Assembly (NCBI GenBank): GCA_026005075.1
Contig: BPKJ01000003.1
Coordinates: 248,001 to 312,000 of the forward strand
Direction of reading: 5' to 3'
Length of the DNA stretch: 64,000 bases
From: Lysobacteraceae bacterium
GTDB lineage: Bacteria; Pseudomonadota; Gammaproteobacteria; Xanthomonadales; Xanthomonadaceae
A program made the translations under genes and the position numbers. Each line of letters starts with the position of its first letter. The first letter of the stretch is position 1. The notes beneath the pieces are model-generated. The model was not told the DNA's origin, made no database searches, and was given only the letters and a program-made list of their open reading frames with translations. Below, piece after piece: positions 46,278-54,930 of the stretch.

Positions 46278-47333
46278 TCACGGCCACCAGTATCCGGTGC
46301 GGGCGCGTACCTGCAGTTTCCGCCACGGGTTGAGGGGCTTGCGCCGGGGCGGACGCACCTTGCCCTGGTGCAGGGCCTGCGCCGCTTCCAGCACCCGTTC
46401 CGCGGAGCGGCCGTCACGGTAGGGGTGGATGTGGGCCGCCCAGCTGCGGATGCGCTCGAGGAGCCCGGGCTCGGGGCGCAGCGCGTGCTCGATCGCGGCA
46501 TCGAGATCGGAAGGATCGGTGACGTTCAGCATGTGCGGGCGCGGCACCCGGTTGCGGAAGGTGACCACCGGCTTGTGCTGGACGACGAACTCCGAGACGA
46601 TCGAGGAGGTGTCCGCCACCAGCACCGCGGCCCGCGCCTGCGCCTCCATCAGGGCCTCGGGCTCGACGTAGCGCGCGTTCGGCCCGGCCAGTGCCCGGAA
46701 CGCGCGGACGAGATCCTGCGGGCACTTGGGGTGCAGGGTCAGCAGCCAGTAGCGGTCGCCACGTGCGATCAGCGTGCGCAGCGTCGCAAGCAGCACGGGC
46801 GCGGCGCTCAGCCTCGGCGTGAAGGTGGAGCCGAACAGCACCACCGGCCGTCCCACGGCAGCCGGTTCGAGGGTGGACAGGCTGCCGTCGAACAGCGGAT
46901 CGAGCTTGGGCCAGCCGGTCTCGTGCACGTGGAAATGCCCGTGCCGCTCGGCGAGCTCGCGGAACGGGACGGTGGTCGCCGGGCCCTGGGTGCAGTAGAG
47001 GTCGAACAGGCCGCGCAGGCGGAAGTGGCCGCGGTGCGCGTCGCGCTTCTCGACGTTGAAGCCATGAAAGACTTGCGCCTTCACGCCTGGAAGGTAGTGC
47101 GGCACCCAGTTGGCGGCGCTGAACACGAGGTGGGGCCGGTAGGCGACGGCCTCGGCGGCGGAGGCGAGGCGGGGAGCGGCTTCGGTGGACAGCGCCGCGG
47201 CGCCCTCCACGCACCACCAGCGCACCTCGCCGCCCTTGCGACGGATGGCGGCCTCCAGCGGAGCGAGGATCGGGCCGGCGTAGCGTTCGGTGGCGAACAG
47301 CAGGCAACGCAGGCCTTCTACCTCGCCCGCCAT
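46278..47333 (-). CDS. CDP-glycerol glycerophosphotransferase-like protein (PF04464)
   Basis: 351 residues. The block VFHGFNVEKRDAHRGHFRLR and the later DTSSIVSEFVVQHKPVVTF match the TagB/TagF-type glycerophosphotransferase family. In Gram-negatives such proteins are linked to surface polysaccharide modification, but the exact reaction is not known. The ATG lies two bases after the slp stop, so it is the last gene of a tight operon. Confidence 0.8.
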   Translation of the reverse strand: MAGEVEGLRCLLFATERYAGPILAPLEAAIRRKGGEVRWWCVEGAAALSTEAAPRLASAAEAVAYRPHLVFSAANWVPHYLPGVKAQVFHGFNVEKRDAHRGHFRLRGLFDLYCTQGPATTVPFRELAERHGHFHVHETGWPKLDPLFDGSLSTLEPAAVGRPVVLFGSTFTPRLSAAPVLLATLRTLIARGDRYWLLTLHPKCPQDLVRAFRALAGPNARYVEPEALMEAQARAAVLVADTSSIVSEFVVQHKPVVTFRNRVPRPHMLNVTDPSDLDAAIEHALRPEPGLLERIRSWAAHIHPYRDGRSAERVLEAAQALHQGKVRPPRRKPLNPWRKLQVRARTGYWWP

Positions 47334-47335
47334 CC

Positions 47336-47821
47336 TCACAGCCTCCCCGAGACGCCGATCCCGACCGAGACCGAGGAGCGCCGGAAGCGGTAGTCCCAGG
47401 GCCAGAGCACGATCTCCCGCGCATCGACCTCGGCCATCCGCTCGCGGCGGCCGCGCAGCTCGCGGATGCGGTCGCCGGTGATCGGGCCACGCAGGGTCAC
47501 GAAGCGACCGGGCGCGAACTCGCGCGGATCCAGCCGTCCCGCGCGGAGGGCGATGAAACGGCCCTGCTCGGGGGCGTCGAGGGCCGGACGCTGGCGGCCG
47601 TCCAGCGGGTAGGCAACGATCTCGAGCTCGGTGTAGCGGTCGAAGCTGCGGGCATCGACGATGGTGCCGCCCCAGAGCACTTCGGTGTCGAGGTAACGTT
47701 CGATCTGCTCGCCCGCAAGATACGGTGCGGGCGACCCGAGCGGGGCGTTCGCAATGGGCGCGCGCGTCGCGCAGCCGGATGCCAGCGCGACGATCACGGC
47801 GAGAAGGACGATGGGCCTCAT
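47336..47821 (-). CDS. Slp-family outer-membrane lipoprotein
   Basis: 161 residues. Signal peptide with lipobox ALASGC; the mature protein carries VLWGGTIVDARSFDRYTELE and a late IVLWPWDYRF, both typical of the Slp family (starvation/stress lipoproteins). Outer-membrane anchoring is expected. The ATG overlaps the rlmJ stop (ATGA). Confidence 0.85.
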   Translation of the reverse strand: MRPIVLLAVIVALASGCATRAPIANAPLGSPAPYLAGEQIERYLDTEVLWGGTIVDARSFDRYTELEIVAYPLDGRQRPALDAPEQGRFIALRAGRLDPREFAPGRFVTLRGPITGDRIRELRGRRERMAEVDAREIVLWPWDYRFRRSSVSVGIGVSGRL

Positions 47822-48648
47822 GCCTGCTCCTGCCTGAGCCAGACCAGATCTCCCCGCCCCCCTTCGGCCAGCCTCTCGGCCAGAACCTGCAGAACCGGCG
47901 CGGCCTGTTCGGCCAAGCGCCACGGCGGGTTGAACACCAGCATACCGCTGCCGTTGAGGCGCAAGGGTGAATCGTCGGCATGCACCATGAGCTCGAGGGC
48001 CAGGGCTGCCCGGGCCGGCAGGGCCGCGAGCCGGCGCAGCGGCGCACGCAGGTCCCGGCGGCGCTTGATCGGATACCACAGCGCCACGACCGCCTGCGGC
48101 CAGCGAGCGAGCACCTTTCCGACACAGCGCTCGATGGCTTCGAACTCGGCACCCTGCAGCTCGTAGGGCGGGTCGATCAGGATCAGGCCGCGCCGCTCGG
48201 GCGGTGGCGAGAGCGCGGGCGCGGCCTCGTAGCCATCGCGCCGGTGCAGCGCCACCCGCGGGCGCTGGCCGAGCAGCGCGCGCAGCGCGCGAAAGGTTTC
48301 TTCGTGCAGTTCGCACACCGCCAGCCGGTCCTGCTCGCGCAGCAGATCGGCGAGCAGCAAGGGCGAGCCCGGATAGCCGTTCTCCCCGCCCAGCCTGCGG
48401 CAGCGGTCGAGGTAGTCGGCCAGCGCGGGGATCGGGGCGGCGCCCTGCAGCCGGCCGATGCCGGTCTGCCACTCGCCCGTGCGTCGCGCCTCCTCCCCGT
48501 CGAGGCGGTAATGGCCGCAGCCGCCGTGGGTATCGAGCAGGAACAGCCCGCCGGGCTTCTCCTGCAGACGATGCACGAGGGCCAGCAGCAGGGCGTGCTT
48601 GAGCACGTCGGCATGGTTGCCGGCGTGGAAGCCGTGCCGGTAATTCAT
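47818..48648 (-). CDS. rlmJ: 23S rRNA (adenine(2030)-N6)-methyltransferase
   Basis: 276 residues. [19 protein letters not shown] is the unmistakable start of RlmJ. The SAM site FLLDTHGGCGHYRL and the catalytic DPPYE (IDPPYELQGAEF) are present. It methylates A2030 of 23S rRNA. The ATG overlaps the M23 peptidase stop. Confidence 0.95.
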   Translation of the reverse strand: MNYRHGFHAGNHADVLKHALLLALVHRLQEKPGGLFLLDTHGGCGHYRLDGEEARRTGEWQTGIGRLQGAAPIPALADYLDRCRRLGGENGYPGSPLLLADLLREQDRLAVCELHEETFRALRALLGQRPRVALHRRDGYEAAPALSPPPERRGLILIDPPYELQGAEFEAIERCVGKVLARWPQAVVALWYPIKRRRDLRAPLRRLAALPARAALALELMVHADDSPLRLNGSGMLVFNPPWRLAEQAAPVLQVLAERLAEGGRGDLVWLRQEQA

Positions 48649-49490
48649 GGTGCGGGCGGCAGGCCGGGCAGGAGCAGTGGGTCGAGGCGCTCCCCGAACC
48701 AGTTCACGCCCCAGTGCAGGTGCGGTCCCGAGGCCCGACCGGTGGCACCGACCGTGGCCACCGGCTGGCCGCGTTCCACCCTCTGGCCGGGCTGCACGTC
48801 GATCCGGTCGAGGTGCAGGAACACGCTGCTCAGGCCATGTCCGTGGTCGATCAGCAGGGTGCCTCCGGTCAGGTAGAGGTCGGGGTCGACGAAGGTGACG
48901 ATGCCCGCCGCGGGTGCGCGCACCGGGGTGCCCCGCGGGGCCGCGATGTCCATGCCGCTGTGCGGCGAGCCGGGCTTGCCGTCATAGCTGCGACGGGCGC
49001 CGAAACGGCCGCTGATCCGCCCGGCGACGGGCCAGGCGAAGCCATCGAGAAAGTCGGTGCGCGCATCGTCGCGATCGCGGGCCGCGGCCACCCGCGCCTG
49101 CTCGCGGTCGATGCGGCGGGCGATCTCAGGCGGTGGCTCGACGGTCTTCGGCGGCACCCCGTGCACGTGCTCGACCGGCCAGTCGCGCGGCTCGACCCTG
49201 ACCACCTGGCGATGCGTCCTGCCCTCGCCGGTGCGGACCTCGACCCGACGCACGCCAAGCGCATCGCGGCCGATGGCGAGCAGGAAGACGCCCTCCGGCG
49301 AGACGCGAACCTCGCGGCCGTCCACGCGCACCCGCGCCCCGGGCTCGGTGCGTCCGATCGCGAGCGCGCCCTGCTGCAGGCGGTCGGGCAGGACCAGCGC
49401 GGGGGCGGCATGCAGCCCCGTCGCGAGGAGGCCCAGCAGCAGGCCCAGCGCAACGGCGCGGCTCTGGAAGGGGCGGCCATCAGTCGGCAT
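48645..49490 (-). CDS. M23-family (LytM-type) metallopeptidase
   Basis: 281 residues with a signal peptide ([16 protein letters not shown]). The C-terminal peptidase domain shows [14 protein letters not shown] (zinc His and Asp) and [10 protein letters not shown] (HxH), so the active site is complete. The N-terminal half is a small beta domain. Periplasmic peptidoglycan endopeptidase activity is expected. The start codon lies inside the 3' end of yidD. Confidence 0.9.
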   Translation of the reverse strand: MPTDGRPFQSRAVALGLLLGLLATGLHAAPALVLPDRLQQGALAIGRTEPGARVRVDGREVRVSPEGVFLLAIGRDALGVRRVEVRTGEGRTHRQVVRVEPRDWPVEHVHGVPPKTVEPPPEIARRIDREQARVAAARDRDDARTDFLDGFAWPVAGRISGRFGARRSYDGKPGSPHSGMDIAAPRGTPVRAPAAGIVTFVDPDLYLTGGTLLIDHGHGLSSVFLHLDRIDVQPGQRVERGQPVATVGATGRASGPHLHWGVNWFGERLDPLLLPGLPPAP

Positions 49491-49734
49491 CGAGGCCCTG
49501 CCGTACTTGCCGGTCCAGTTCGGATCCGGGCACGGGGTCGATCCCACCCTCGCAAAGCGGGTGGCAGCGTGCCAGCCTGCCTAGCGCCATCCGGCTGCCC
49601 CGCCACGGGCCGTGCAGCTCGATCGCGAGCATCGCGTAGGACGAACAGCTGGGGTGGAAGCGGCAGCGCCGACCAAGCAAGGGGCTGAGCAGCCGCTTGT
49701 ATGCGCGCAGAAGGAAGAGCAGGGTAGAGGTCAC
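49480..49734 (-). CDS. yidD: Membrane protein insertion efficiency factor YidD
   Basis: 84 residues. [21 protein letters not shown] and the later [14 protein letters not shown] are the YidD signature. It has an amphipathic N-terminal helix and acts at the inner membrane near YidC. Usually it lies beside rnpA and yidC; here it heads a different operon and overlaps the M23 gene by 11 bp. Confidence 0.93.
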   Translation of the reverse strand: MTSTLLFLLRAYKRLLSPLLGRRCRFHPSCSSYAMLAIELHGPWRGSRMALGRLARCHPLCEGGIDPVPGSELDRQVRQGLDAD

Positions 49735-49838
49735 CGGGCGAAACCGTGGGCGGCGTGCACCTGGCTTGGTTGCCGAGGCCGGCCCGGTAGGCTATAACAC
49801 GCGGCCGCTTGGCCTCAAGAAACAGGCAGGAAAAGACT

Positions 49839-50864
49839 GTGGCAGCAAAATCGAAGACGAGCCGAAAGACGGCCACCGGTACCAAGGCGGGCAAGAGCGC
49901 GTCGAAGGCTGCCGGATCGGGTGCCGGCAAGGGAGCCGTGGGGGCGCTGAAGTCGGCGCTGTCGAAGCTGGTCAAGCCGGCGGCGGAAAAGACCACCAAG
50001 GCCACCAAGGCCGCCGGCTCGGGTGCGACGAAGAAGGCCGCCACCAAGAGCGTGCGCAAGGCCGCTGCCGGAACCGGCGCGAAGCCGGCCCGGACCGCGG
50101 CCGCCAAGACGGCGTCCAGGGCCGCGGCCAAGAAGGTCGCGGGCACCAAGGCCGCGAAGCCGGCAGCCCGGAAGGCCGTGAAGAAGGCCGCCGCGCCTGC
50201 CAAGGTCGCTGGCACCGCAAGCAAGGAAGCACCACGGAAGAAGGCGGCCGCGCGAGGCGGTGCCCGGCCGTCACTGGGAGCCGGTCCGAGCACCGGCAGC
50301 GAAGCAAGGAAGCCCATGGCAACGACCAGCAAGCAGCACCCACCCGCCGAGCCGCCCGCACCGGCCCAGGGCGTACGCGCCCGCGGCGTCAAGCCGGCCC
50401 GGCCGCGCGACGAGATGGCGATGATCCCGCCGCCGCCGCTGACCGGCATCCGCGTCGAGCTGCCCGAGGGGTACGAACCCGCGGCCGGCGACGGCGAGTA
50501 CATGAACCCCATGCACCTCGAATATTTTCGCCGCAGGCTGCTGGCGTGGCGGGCCGAGCTGGTCGAGGAGTCCAAGCAGACCATCGACCACCTGCGCGAG
50601 GAAGTGCGCGACGTCGGCGACGAGGCCGAGCGCGCCACCCGCGAGGCGGAGAACGCGCTCGAGCTCAGGACCCGTGACCGCTACCGCAAGCTGATCGCCA
50701 AGATCGACAAGGCTCTGAAGCGCATCGAGGACGGCAGCTACGGTTATTGCGAGGAGACCGGCGAGGAGATCGGCATCGAACGCCTCAAGGCGCGTCCCAT
50801 CGCCACCCTCTGCCTCGACGCGCAGGAGCGCTGGGAGCACAAGCAGAAGCTGATGGGCGACTGA
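49839..50864 (+). CDS. dksA: DksA-type RNA polymerase-binding factor with long basic N-terminal extension
   Basis: 341 residues. Residues 1 to about 195 are a Lys/Ala-rich, histone-H1-like extension, and the DksA domain occupies about 200-341. The coiled-coil base and tip are clear (EEVRDVGDEAERATREAENA). The zinc-finger region reads YGYCEETGEEIG then TLCLDAQERW, so only two of the four usual cysteines remain (Cys304, Cys325). Start is GTG 49839 after AGGAAAAG; a TTG ten codons upstream also keeps the frame. It modulates rRNA and stress promoters with ppGpp. Confidence 0.9.
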   Translation: MAAKSKTSRKTATGTKAGKSASKAAGSGAGKGAVGALKSALSKLVKPAAEKTTKATKAAGSGATKKAATKSVRKAAAGTGAKPARTAAAKTASRAAAKKVAGTKAAKPAARKAVKKAAAPAKVAGTASKEAPRKKAAARGGARPSLGAGPSTGSEARKPMATTSKQHPPAEPPAPAQGVRARGVKPARPRDEMAMIPPPPLTGIRVELPEGYEPAAGDGEYMNPMHLEYFRRRLLAWRAELVEESKQTIDHLREEVRDVGDEAERATREAENALELRTRDRYRKLIAKIDKALKRIEDGSYGYCEETGEEIGIERLKARPIATLCLDAQERWEHKQKLMGD

Positions 50865-50930
50865 TCCCGCGGTCGCGCTCCGCACCGCGCCTGCGCAGCC
50901 GGCCTGGGTGGCCCGCGCAGGGCGGGGGGC

Positions 50931-51560
50931 TCAGGCGGGATCGTAGGCGCGGCAGAGCGTGTGCAGGTGCACCCGCTCTGCGTCGCGCAGGAACGGGGCC
51001 AGCAGCATCATCACCTGGCGGATGCCGGCGCGGATCGCACGCTGCTCGTCCTTCTCGCCCTGCACGCTGCTGTAGTTCAGCCAGAAGGTCGCGACCACGA
51101 GGATGTTGGTGGCCAGCGCTTCCACCTCCTCGGCACTGGCGCGCATGACGCCCGCCGATACCAGCCCGCCCAGCACGTCGCGGGCGTTCTCCGTGGCGCG
51201 CCGGAGGATGCGCGAGAAATGCATGCGGATCTTGCGCGAGCGCGCGAGGATGTCGACCAGATCGCGGTAGAGGAAGCGGTAGTCCCAGATGCACTCGTAG
51301 ACCATGTGCAACTGCATCCAGATGGTCTCGAGGTCAGGCAGGCGCCCCTCCGGGCGAATCAGGGCCTGGTCCATCCGCTCCTCGTACCGGGCGAAGAGCT
51401 GCTCGATGATGTCGTCCTTGTTGCGGAAGTGGTAGTAAAGGTTGCCGGGGCTGATCTCCAGCTCGTCGGCGATGTGGTTGGTGGTGACGTTGGGCTCGCC
51501 GCGCTCGTTGAACAGGGCGAGGCTCAGCTCCAGGATGCGCTCGCGGGTGCGCCTCGCCAT
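50931..51560 (-). CDS. TetR-family transcriptional regulator
   Basis: 209 residues. The N-terminal helix-turn-helix reads TTNHIADELEISPGNLYYHF, and a ligand-binding C-terminal domain follows. It begins 7 bp after the acyl-CoA-binding protein gene on the same strand. Its neighbours (acyl-CoA-binding protein, fatty acyl reductase, phasin) suggest an acyl-CoA-responsive regulator of lipid genes, but this is inference. Confidence 0.85.
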   Translation of the reverse strand: MARRTRERILELSLALFNERGEPNVTTNHIADELEISPGNLYYHFRNKDDIIEQLFARYEERMDQALIRPEGRLPDLETIWMQLHMVYECIWDYRFLYRDLVDILARSRKIRMHFSRILRRATENARDVLGGLVSAGVMRASAEEVEALATNILVVATFWLNYSSVQGEKDEQRAIRAGIRQVMMLLAPFLRDAERVHLHTLCRAYDPA

Positions 51561-51567
51561 GCCGGCT

Positions 51568-51825
51568 TCAACCGGTGAGCTTGCGGACCAGCTCGATGTA
51601 GCGCTTCTGCGCCTCCTCGCGGCTCATGTCGCCGAGCTTGGCCCAGGCCTCGTACTTGGCCGTCCCGACGAAGTCGAAGAAGCCGGGCTTGGGACCGCTG
51701 ACCGGTCCTTCCGAACCCTGTTTGTAGAGGGCGTAGAGCTGGAGCAGGGTGTCGTTGTCCGGACGCTCGGCGAGCTGCTTGACGGACTCGGCGGCCTGCT
51801 CGAACTGTGCCTGGAGGTCGGACAT
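51568..51825 (-). CDS. Acyl-CoA-binding protein
   Basis: 85 residues, the typical ACBP length. It contains LYALYKQGSEGPVSGPKPGF and KYEAWAKLGDMSREEA, the family's ligand-binding helices. It binds and buffers long-chain acyl-CoA in the cytoplasm. ATG 51825 is preceded by GGAG. It probably shares an mRNA with the TetR gene. Confidence 0.93.
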   Translation of the reverse strand: MSDLQAQFEQAAESVKQLAERPDNDTLLQLYALYKQGSEGPVSGPKPGFFDFVGTAKYEAWAKLGDMSREEAQKRYIELVRKLTG

Positions 51826-52041
51826 GGAGGGCTCCGCGTGGTTCGGGTCGGGCGCTTGTGATAGCACCTCGCCTGCACGCGGTCAACGCGCCGGGCCAAG
51901 GCCGCCCGTGGGTGCCTCGGCGCGCGGCGGTGAACCTCGAGGCTAGGCGCTGCCGCGAGGCCGGGCTATCTTAGCGGCGGCCGTCCGCTGCGCCCGTCGC
52001 CGCGGCCAGCGCTCATGTTCGGCAAGCAAGAGGGGACCACC

Positions 52042-54030
52042 ATGAACTACTTCGTCACTGGGGCCACCGGCTTCATCGGTCGCTTCCTGGTCAGCAACCT
52101 GCTCCGGCGCAAGGGCACGGTCTACGTGCTGGTGCGCAAGGATTCGCAGAAGAAGCTGGCGGCGCTGATCGACAGGATGGGCTGGGATCCCAAGCGCGTG
52201 GTGGCGGTGACCGGTGACCTGGCGCGGCCGAAGCTCGGCGTGCCGGCCACGAGGATCAAGCAGCTGAGCGGGAAGATCGACCACTTCTTCCACCTCGCCG
52301 CGATCTACGACCTCTCGGCCGACGCCGCCAGCCAGATGGTCGCCAACGTCGAGGGCACCCGCCACGCGGTCCAGCTTGCCGAGGCGCTGAAGGTGCGCTG
52401 CTTCCACCACACCAGCTCGATCGCAGCGGCGGGGCTCTACAAGGGCACCTTCCGCGAGGACATGTTCGAGCAGGCCGAGGACCTCGACAACCCCTACTTC
52501 GCGACCAAGCACGAGTCGGAGAAGGTGGTTCGCGAGGAGTGCACCCGGGTGCCGTGGCGGGTCTACCGTCCGGGCATCGTGGTCGGTCACAGCAAGACCG
52601 GGGAGATCGACAAGATCGACGGCCCCTACTACTTCTTCACCCTGCTCAAGAAGCTCCGCGAGGTCCTGCCCCCGTGGGTGCCGCTGCTGGGCATCGAGGG
52701 CGGCCGCATCAATCTCGTGCCGGTCGACTTCGTCGCCGATGCGATGGATCACATCGCCCACCAGCCGGGCCTCGACGGCGGCTGCTTCCACCTGACCGAT
52801 CCCGAGCCCAAGCGTGTGGGCGAGGTGCTCAACATCTTCGCGCGGGCCGGCCACGCGCCGCAGATGAGCATGCGTCTGGATGCGCGCATGTTCGCCTTCG
52901 TGCCGCTGCCGGTACGCATGGCGCTCACCAGCCTGCCGCCCATCCGCCGCTTCACCAGCGGCGTGCTGAAGGACCTCGGCATTCCTCCGGAGGTGCTGAA
53001 GCTGGTGAACTACCCGACCCGCTTCGACTGCCGCGAAGCGGAGCGGGCGCTCAAGGGCAGCGGCATCGCGGTGCCGCCGCTCGAGAGCTACGCATGGCGG
53101 CTGTGGGACTACTGGGAGCGTCATCTCGACCCCGCACTGTTCCAGGACCGATCCCTGCGTTCGCGGGTCGAGGGCAAGGTGGTGCTGATCACCGGCGGCT
53201 CCGACGGCATCGGCTATGCCGCGGCGGAGAAGATCGCCGCGGCCGGGGCCAGGACCATCATCGTCGCGCGCACCGAGGAAAAGCTTCTCGCGGCGCGGGA
53301 CACCTTGCGTAAGCTGGGCGGCGAGGTCCATGCCTACCAGGCGGACCTGTCCGACATGGCCTCGTGCGATGCGCTGGTCCGCAAGGTCATCGAGGACCAC
53401 GGCGGCGTCGACATCCTGATCAACAATGCCGGCCGCTCGATCCGTCGCTCGATCGCGCTGTCCTACGAGCGCTTCCATGACTTCGAGCGCACCATGCAGC
53501 TCAACTACTTCGGGGCCTTGCGTCTCATCCTCGGCTTCCTGCCGCACATGAGCCAGCGTCGCCGCGGCCACATCATCAACATCTCCTCGATCGGGGTGCT
53601 GGCCAACTCGCCGCGCTTCTCGGCCTATGTCGCCTCCAAGGCCGCGCTGGACGCGTTCTCGCGCTGCGCCCAGGCCGAGTTCAGCGCCGAGAACATTGCC
53701 TTCACGACCATCAACATGCCGCTGGTGCGGACCAAGATGATCAGCCCGACCAAGATCTACGAGCACGTCCCGACGCTGACGCCGGACGAGGCCGCGGATC
53801 TGATCGTGCAGGCCATCCTCGATCGGCCGAGCCGGATCGCGACCCGGCTCGGCATCTTCGCGGCGGTTCTCAATGCCGTGCTGCCCAAGGCCTACGAGAT
53901 CATCATGAACACGGCGTTCACGCTGTTTCCGGATTCGCCCGCGGCGCGCGGCGAGAAGGGCGGCGAAGCGCCGCAGGCCTCGACGGAGCAGATCGCCTTC
54001 GCCTCGCTCATGCGCGGCGTGCACTGGTAG
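52042..54030 (+). CDS. Fatty acyl reductase (bifunctional, FAR type)
   Basis: 662 residues made of two Rossmann modules. The N-terminal extended-SDR part begins MNYFVTGATGFIGRFLVSNL and contains YFATKHESEK. The C-terminal classical SDR has ITGGSDGIGYAAAEKIA, LINNAGRSIRRSIALS and YVASKAALDAF. Size and sequence closely recall the Marinobacter enzyme Maqu_2220, which reduces fatty acyl-CoA or acyl-ACP to fatty alcohol for wax-ester synthesis. No wax-ester synthase is in the window. It is divergent from the acyl-CoA-binding protein gene. Confidence 0.9.
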   Translation: MNYFVTGATGFIGRFLVSNLLRRKGTVYVLVRKDSQKKLAALIDRMGWDPKRVVAVTGDLARPKLGVPATRIKQLSGKIDHFFHLAAIYDLSADAASQMVANVEGTRHAVQLAEALKVRCFHHTSSIAAAGLYKGTFREDMFEQAEDLDNPYFATKHESEKVVREECTRVPWRVYRPGIVVGHSKTGEIDKIDGPYYFFTLLKKLREVLPPWVPLLGIEGGRINLVPVDFVADAMDHIAHQPGLDGGCFHLTDPEPKRVGEVLNIFARAGHAPQMSMRLDARMFAFVPLPVRMALTSLPPIRRFTSGVLKDLGIPPEVLKLVNYPTRFDCREAERALKGSGIAVPPLESYAWRLWDYWERHLDPALFQDRSLRSRVEGKVVLITGGSDGIGYAAAEKIAAAGARTIIVARTEEKLLAARDTLRKLGGEVHAYQADLSDMASCDALVRKVIEDHGGVDILINNAGRSIRRSIALSYERFHDFERTMQLNYFGALRLILGFLPHMSQRRRGHIINISSIGVLANSPRFSAYVASKAALDAFSRCAQAEFSAENIAFTTINMPLVRTKMISPTKIYEHVPTLTPDEAADLIVQAILDRPSRIATRLGIFAAVLNAVLPKAYEIIMNTAFTLFPDSPAARGEKGGEAPQASTEQIAFASLMRGVHW

Positions 54031-54121
54031 GCCCCTCGCGGCCCCGCCTGGCCCGGACGGGCGCGGGGTCGCGTTCCGGGCGTCGCAAGGCCCGGGAGGC
54101 TGTGACGGAGGGGTGCGGAAG

Positions 54122-54229
54122 CGCGAGAAAAAGAAGCCCGCCAGTCCGAAAAGCCGTAGGGGAGGGAGCTAGCGGCTCGTCGTGCGGACTGGCGGGCGTC
54201 AAGGTTGGGCACCTTGGAGGGTGCCCGGA
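54122..54229 (-). terminator. Terminator downstream of the phasin gene
   Basis: On the minus strand a 13-bp perfect stem (GCCCGCCAGTCCG with its complement, 54135-54198) encloses an inner AGCCG/CGGCT stem and is followed by TTCTTTTTCTC. A smaller stem GGGCACC/GGTGCCC lies at about 54207-54227, nearer the gene. Confidence 0.75.
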
Positions 54230-54239
54230 GTGGCTGAAA

Positions 54240-54815
54240 TCAGTCGGCCGATTCCTGGACGGGCGCCTCGGCCGGGGCGGGGGTGCCGGCCTTCCTGGCC
54301 GTGGTCCTTGCCGTCTTGCGAACGGCAGTCCTGTTGGAGGACTTGGTCGCCTTGGGCTGGCTGAGCTTGCGCAGCTCGGCATTGAGCTGGTCGACGCGGC
54401 GCGACAGGCCCTGCAGGTCCTCGCGCGTGGGTACGCCGAGGCGGTTCAGGGCGCGCTGGACGCGCTCCTCGAACACCTTCTCGAGACGGTCCCAGGTGTC
54501 CGCCGCGCGCTCGCGCACCTGATCGACGTTCTTCTCGACGACCTCACGAACCTCCTCGACCTTTCCGGTCGCGAGCTTGCGCGTGTGGCGCTCGAGGTTC
54601 ATGCCTTCCTTGACGAGGGTCTCGAACAGCCGGGTGCCTTCCTGCTGGGCACGGGCGAAGGCGCCCATTCCGGCCATCCAGATCTGCTGCGCCGACTCCA
54701 TGATGGAGCGCGGCAGCCCCTCGGCCTGCTTGCGGGCCGCAGCGGCCGGCTTCCTGGTGGTGCGCTTGGCGGCGGGCTTGGCCCTGGACTTGCTGCTGGA
54801 CTTGAGTTTGGCCAT
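54240..54815 (-). CDS. Phasin-family protein
   Basis: 191 residues. A Lys/Ala-rich N-terminus is followed by the phasin domain (SAQQIWMAGMGAFARAQQEG), then a long amphipathic coiled coil, and a Lys/Ala/Pro tail like that of PhaF. Phasins coat polyester or lipid granules and can contact DNA through such tails. No PHA synthase is present in the window. Confidence 0.88.
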   Translation of the reverse strand: MAKLKSSSKSRAKPAAKRTTRKPAAAARKQAEGLPRSIMESAQQIWMAGMGAFARAQQEGTRLFETLVKEGMNLERHTRKLATGKVEEVREVVEKNVDQVRERAADTWDRLEKVFEERVQRALNRLGVPTREDLQGLSRRVDQLNAELRKLSQPKATKSSNRTAVRKTARTTARKAGTPAPAEAPVQESAD

Positions 54816-54930
54816 GGGTGCGTCCTCGAAGGGTCGTTGAAGGCAGGCGGCAGCATTGCCGTCGATGGGCGCAGTGTGGGCCGCGTCGATAGAATATTCA
54901 CACTAGTCCCGGCGCCGTCCGGGAGTCGGT

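Noticed and set aside
54240-54815. Phasin taken as proof of PHA storage
   Set aside because: No PHA synthase or depolymerase is present in the window; phasins also coat other lipid bodies.
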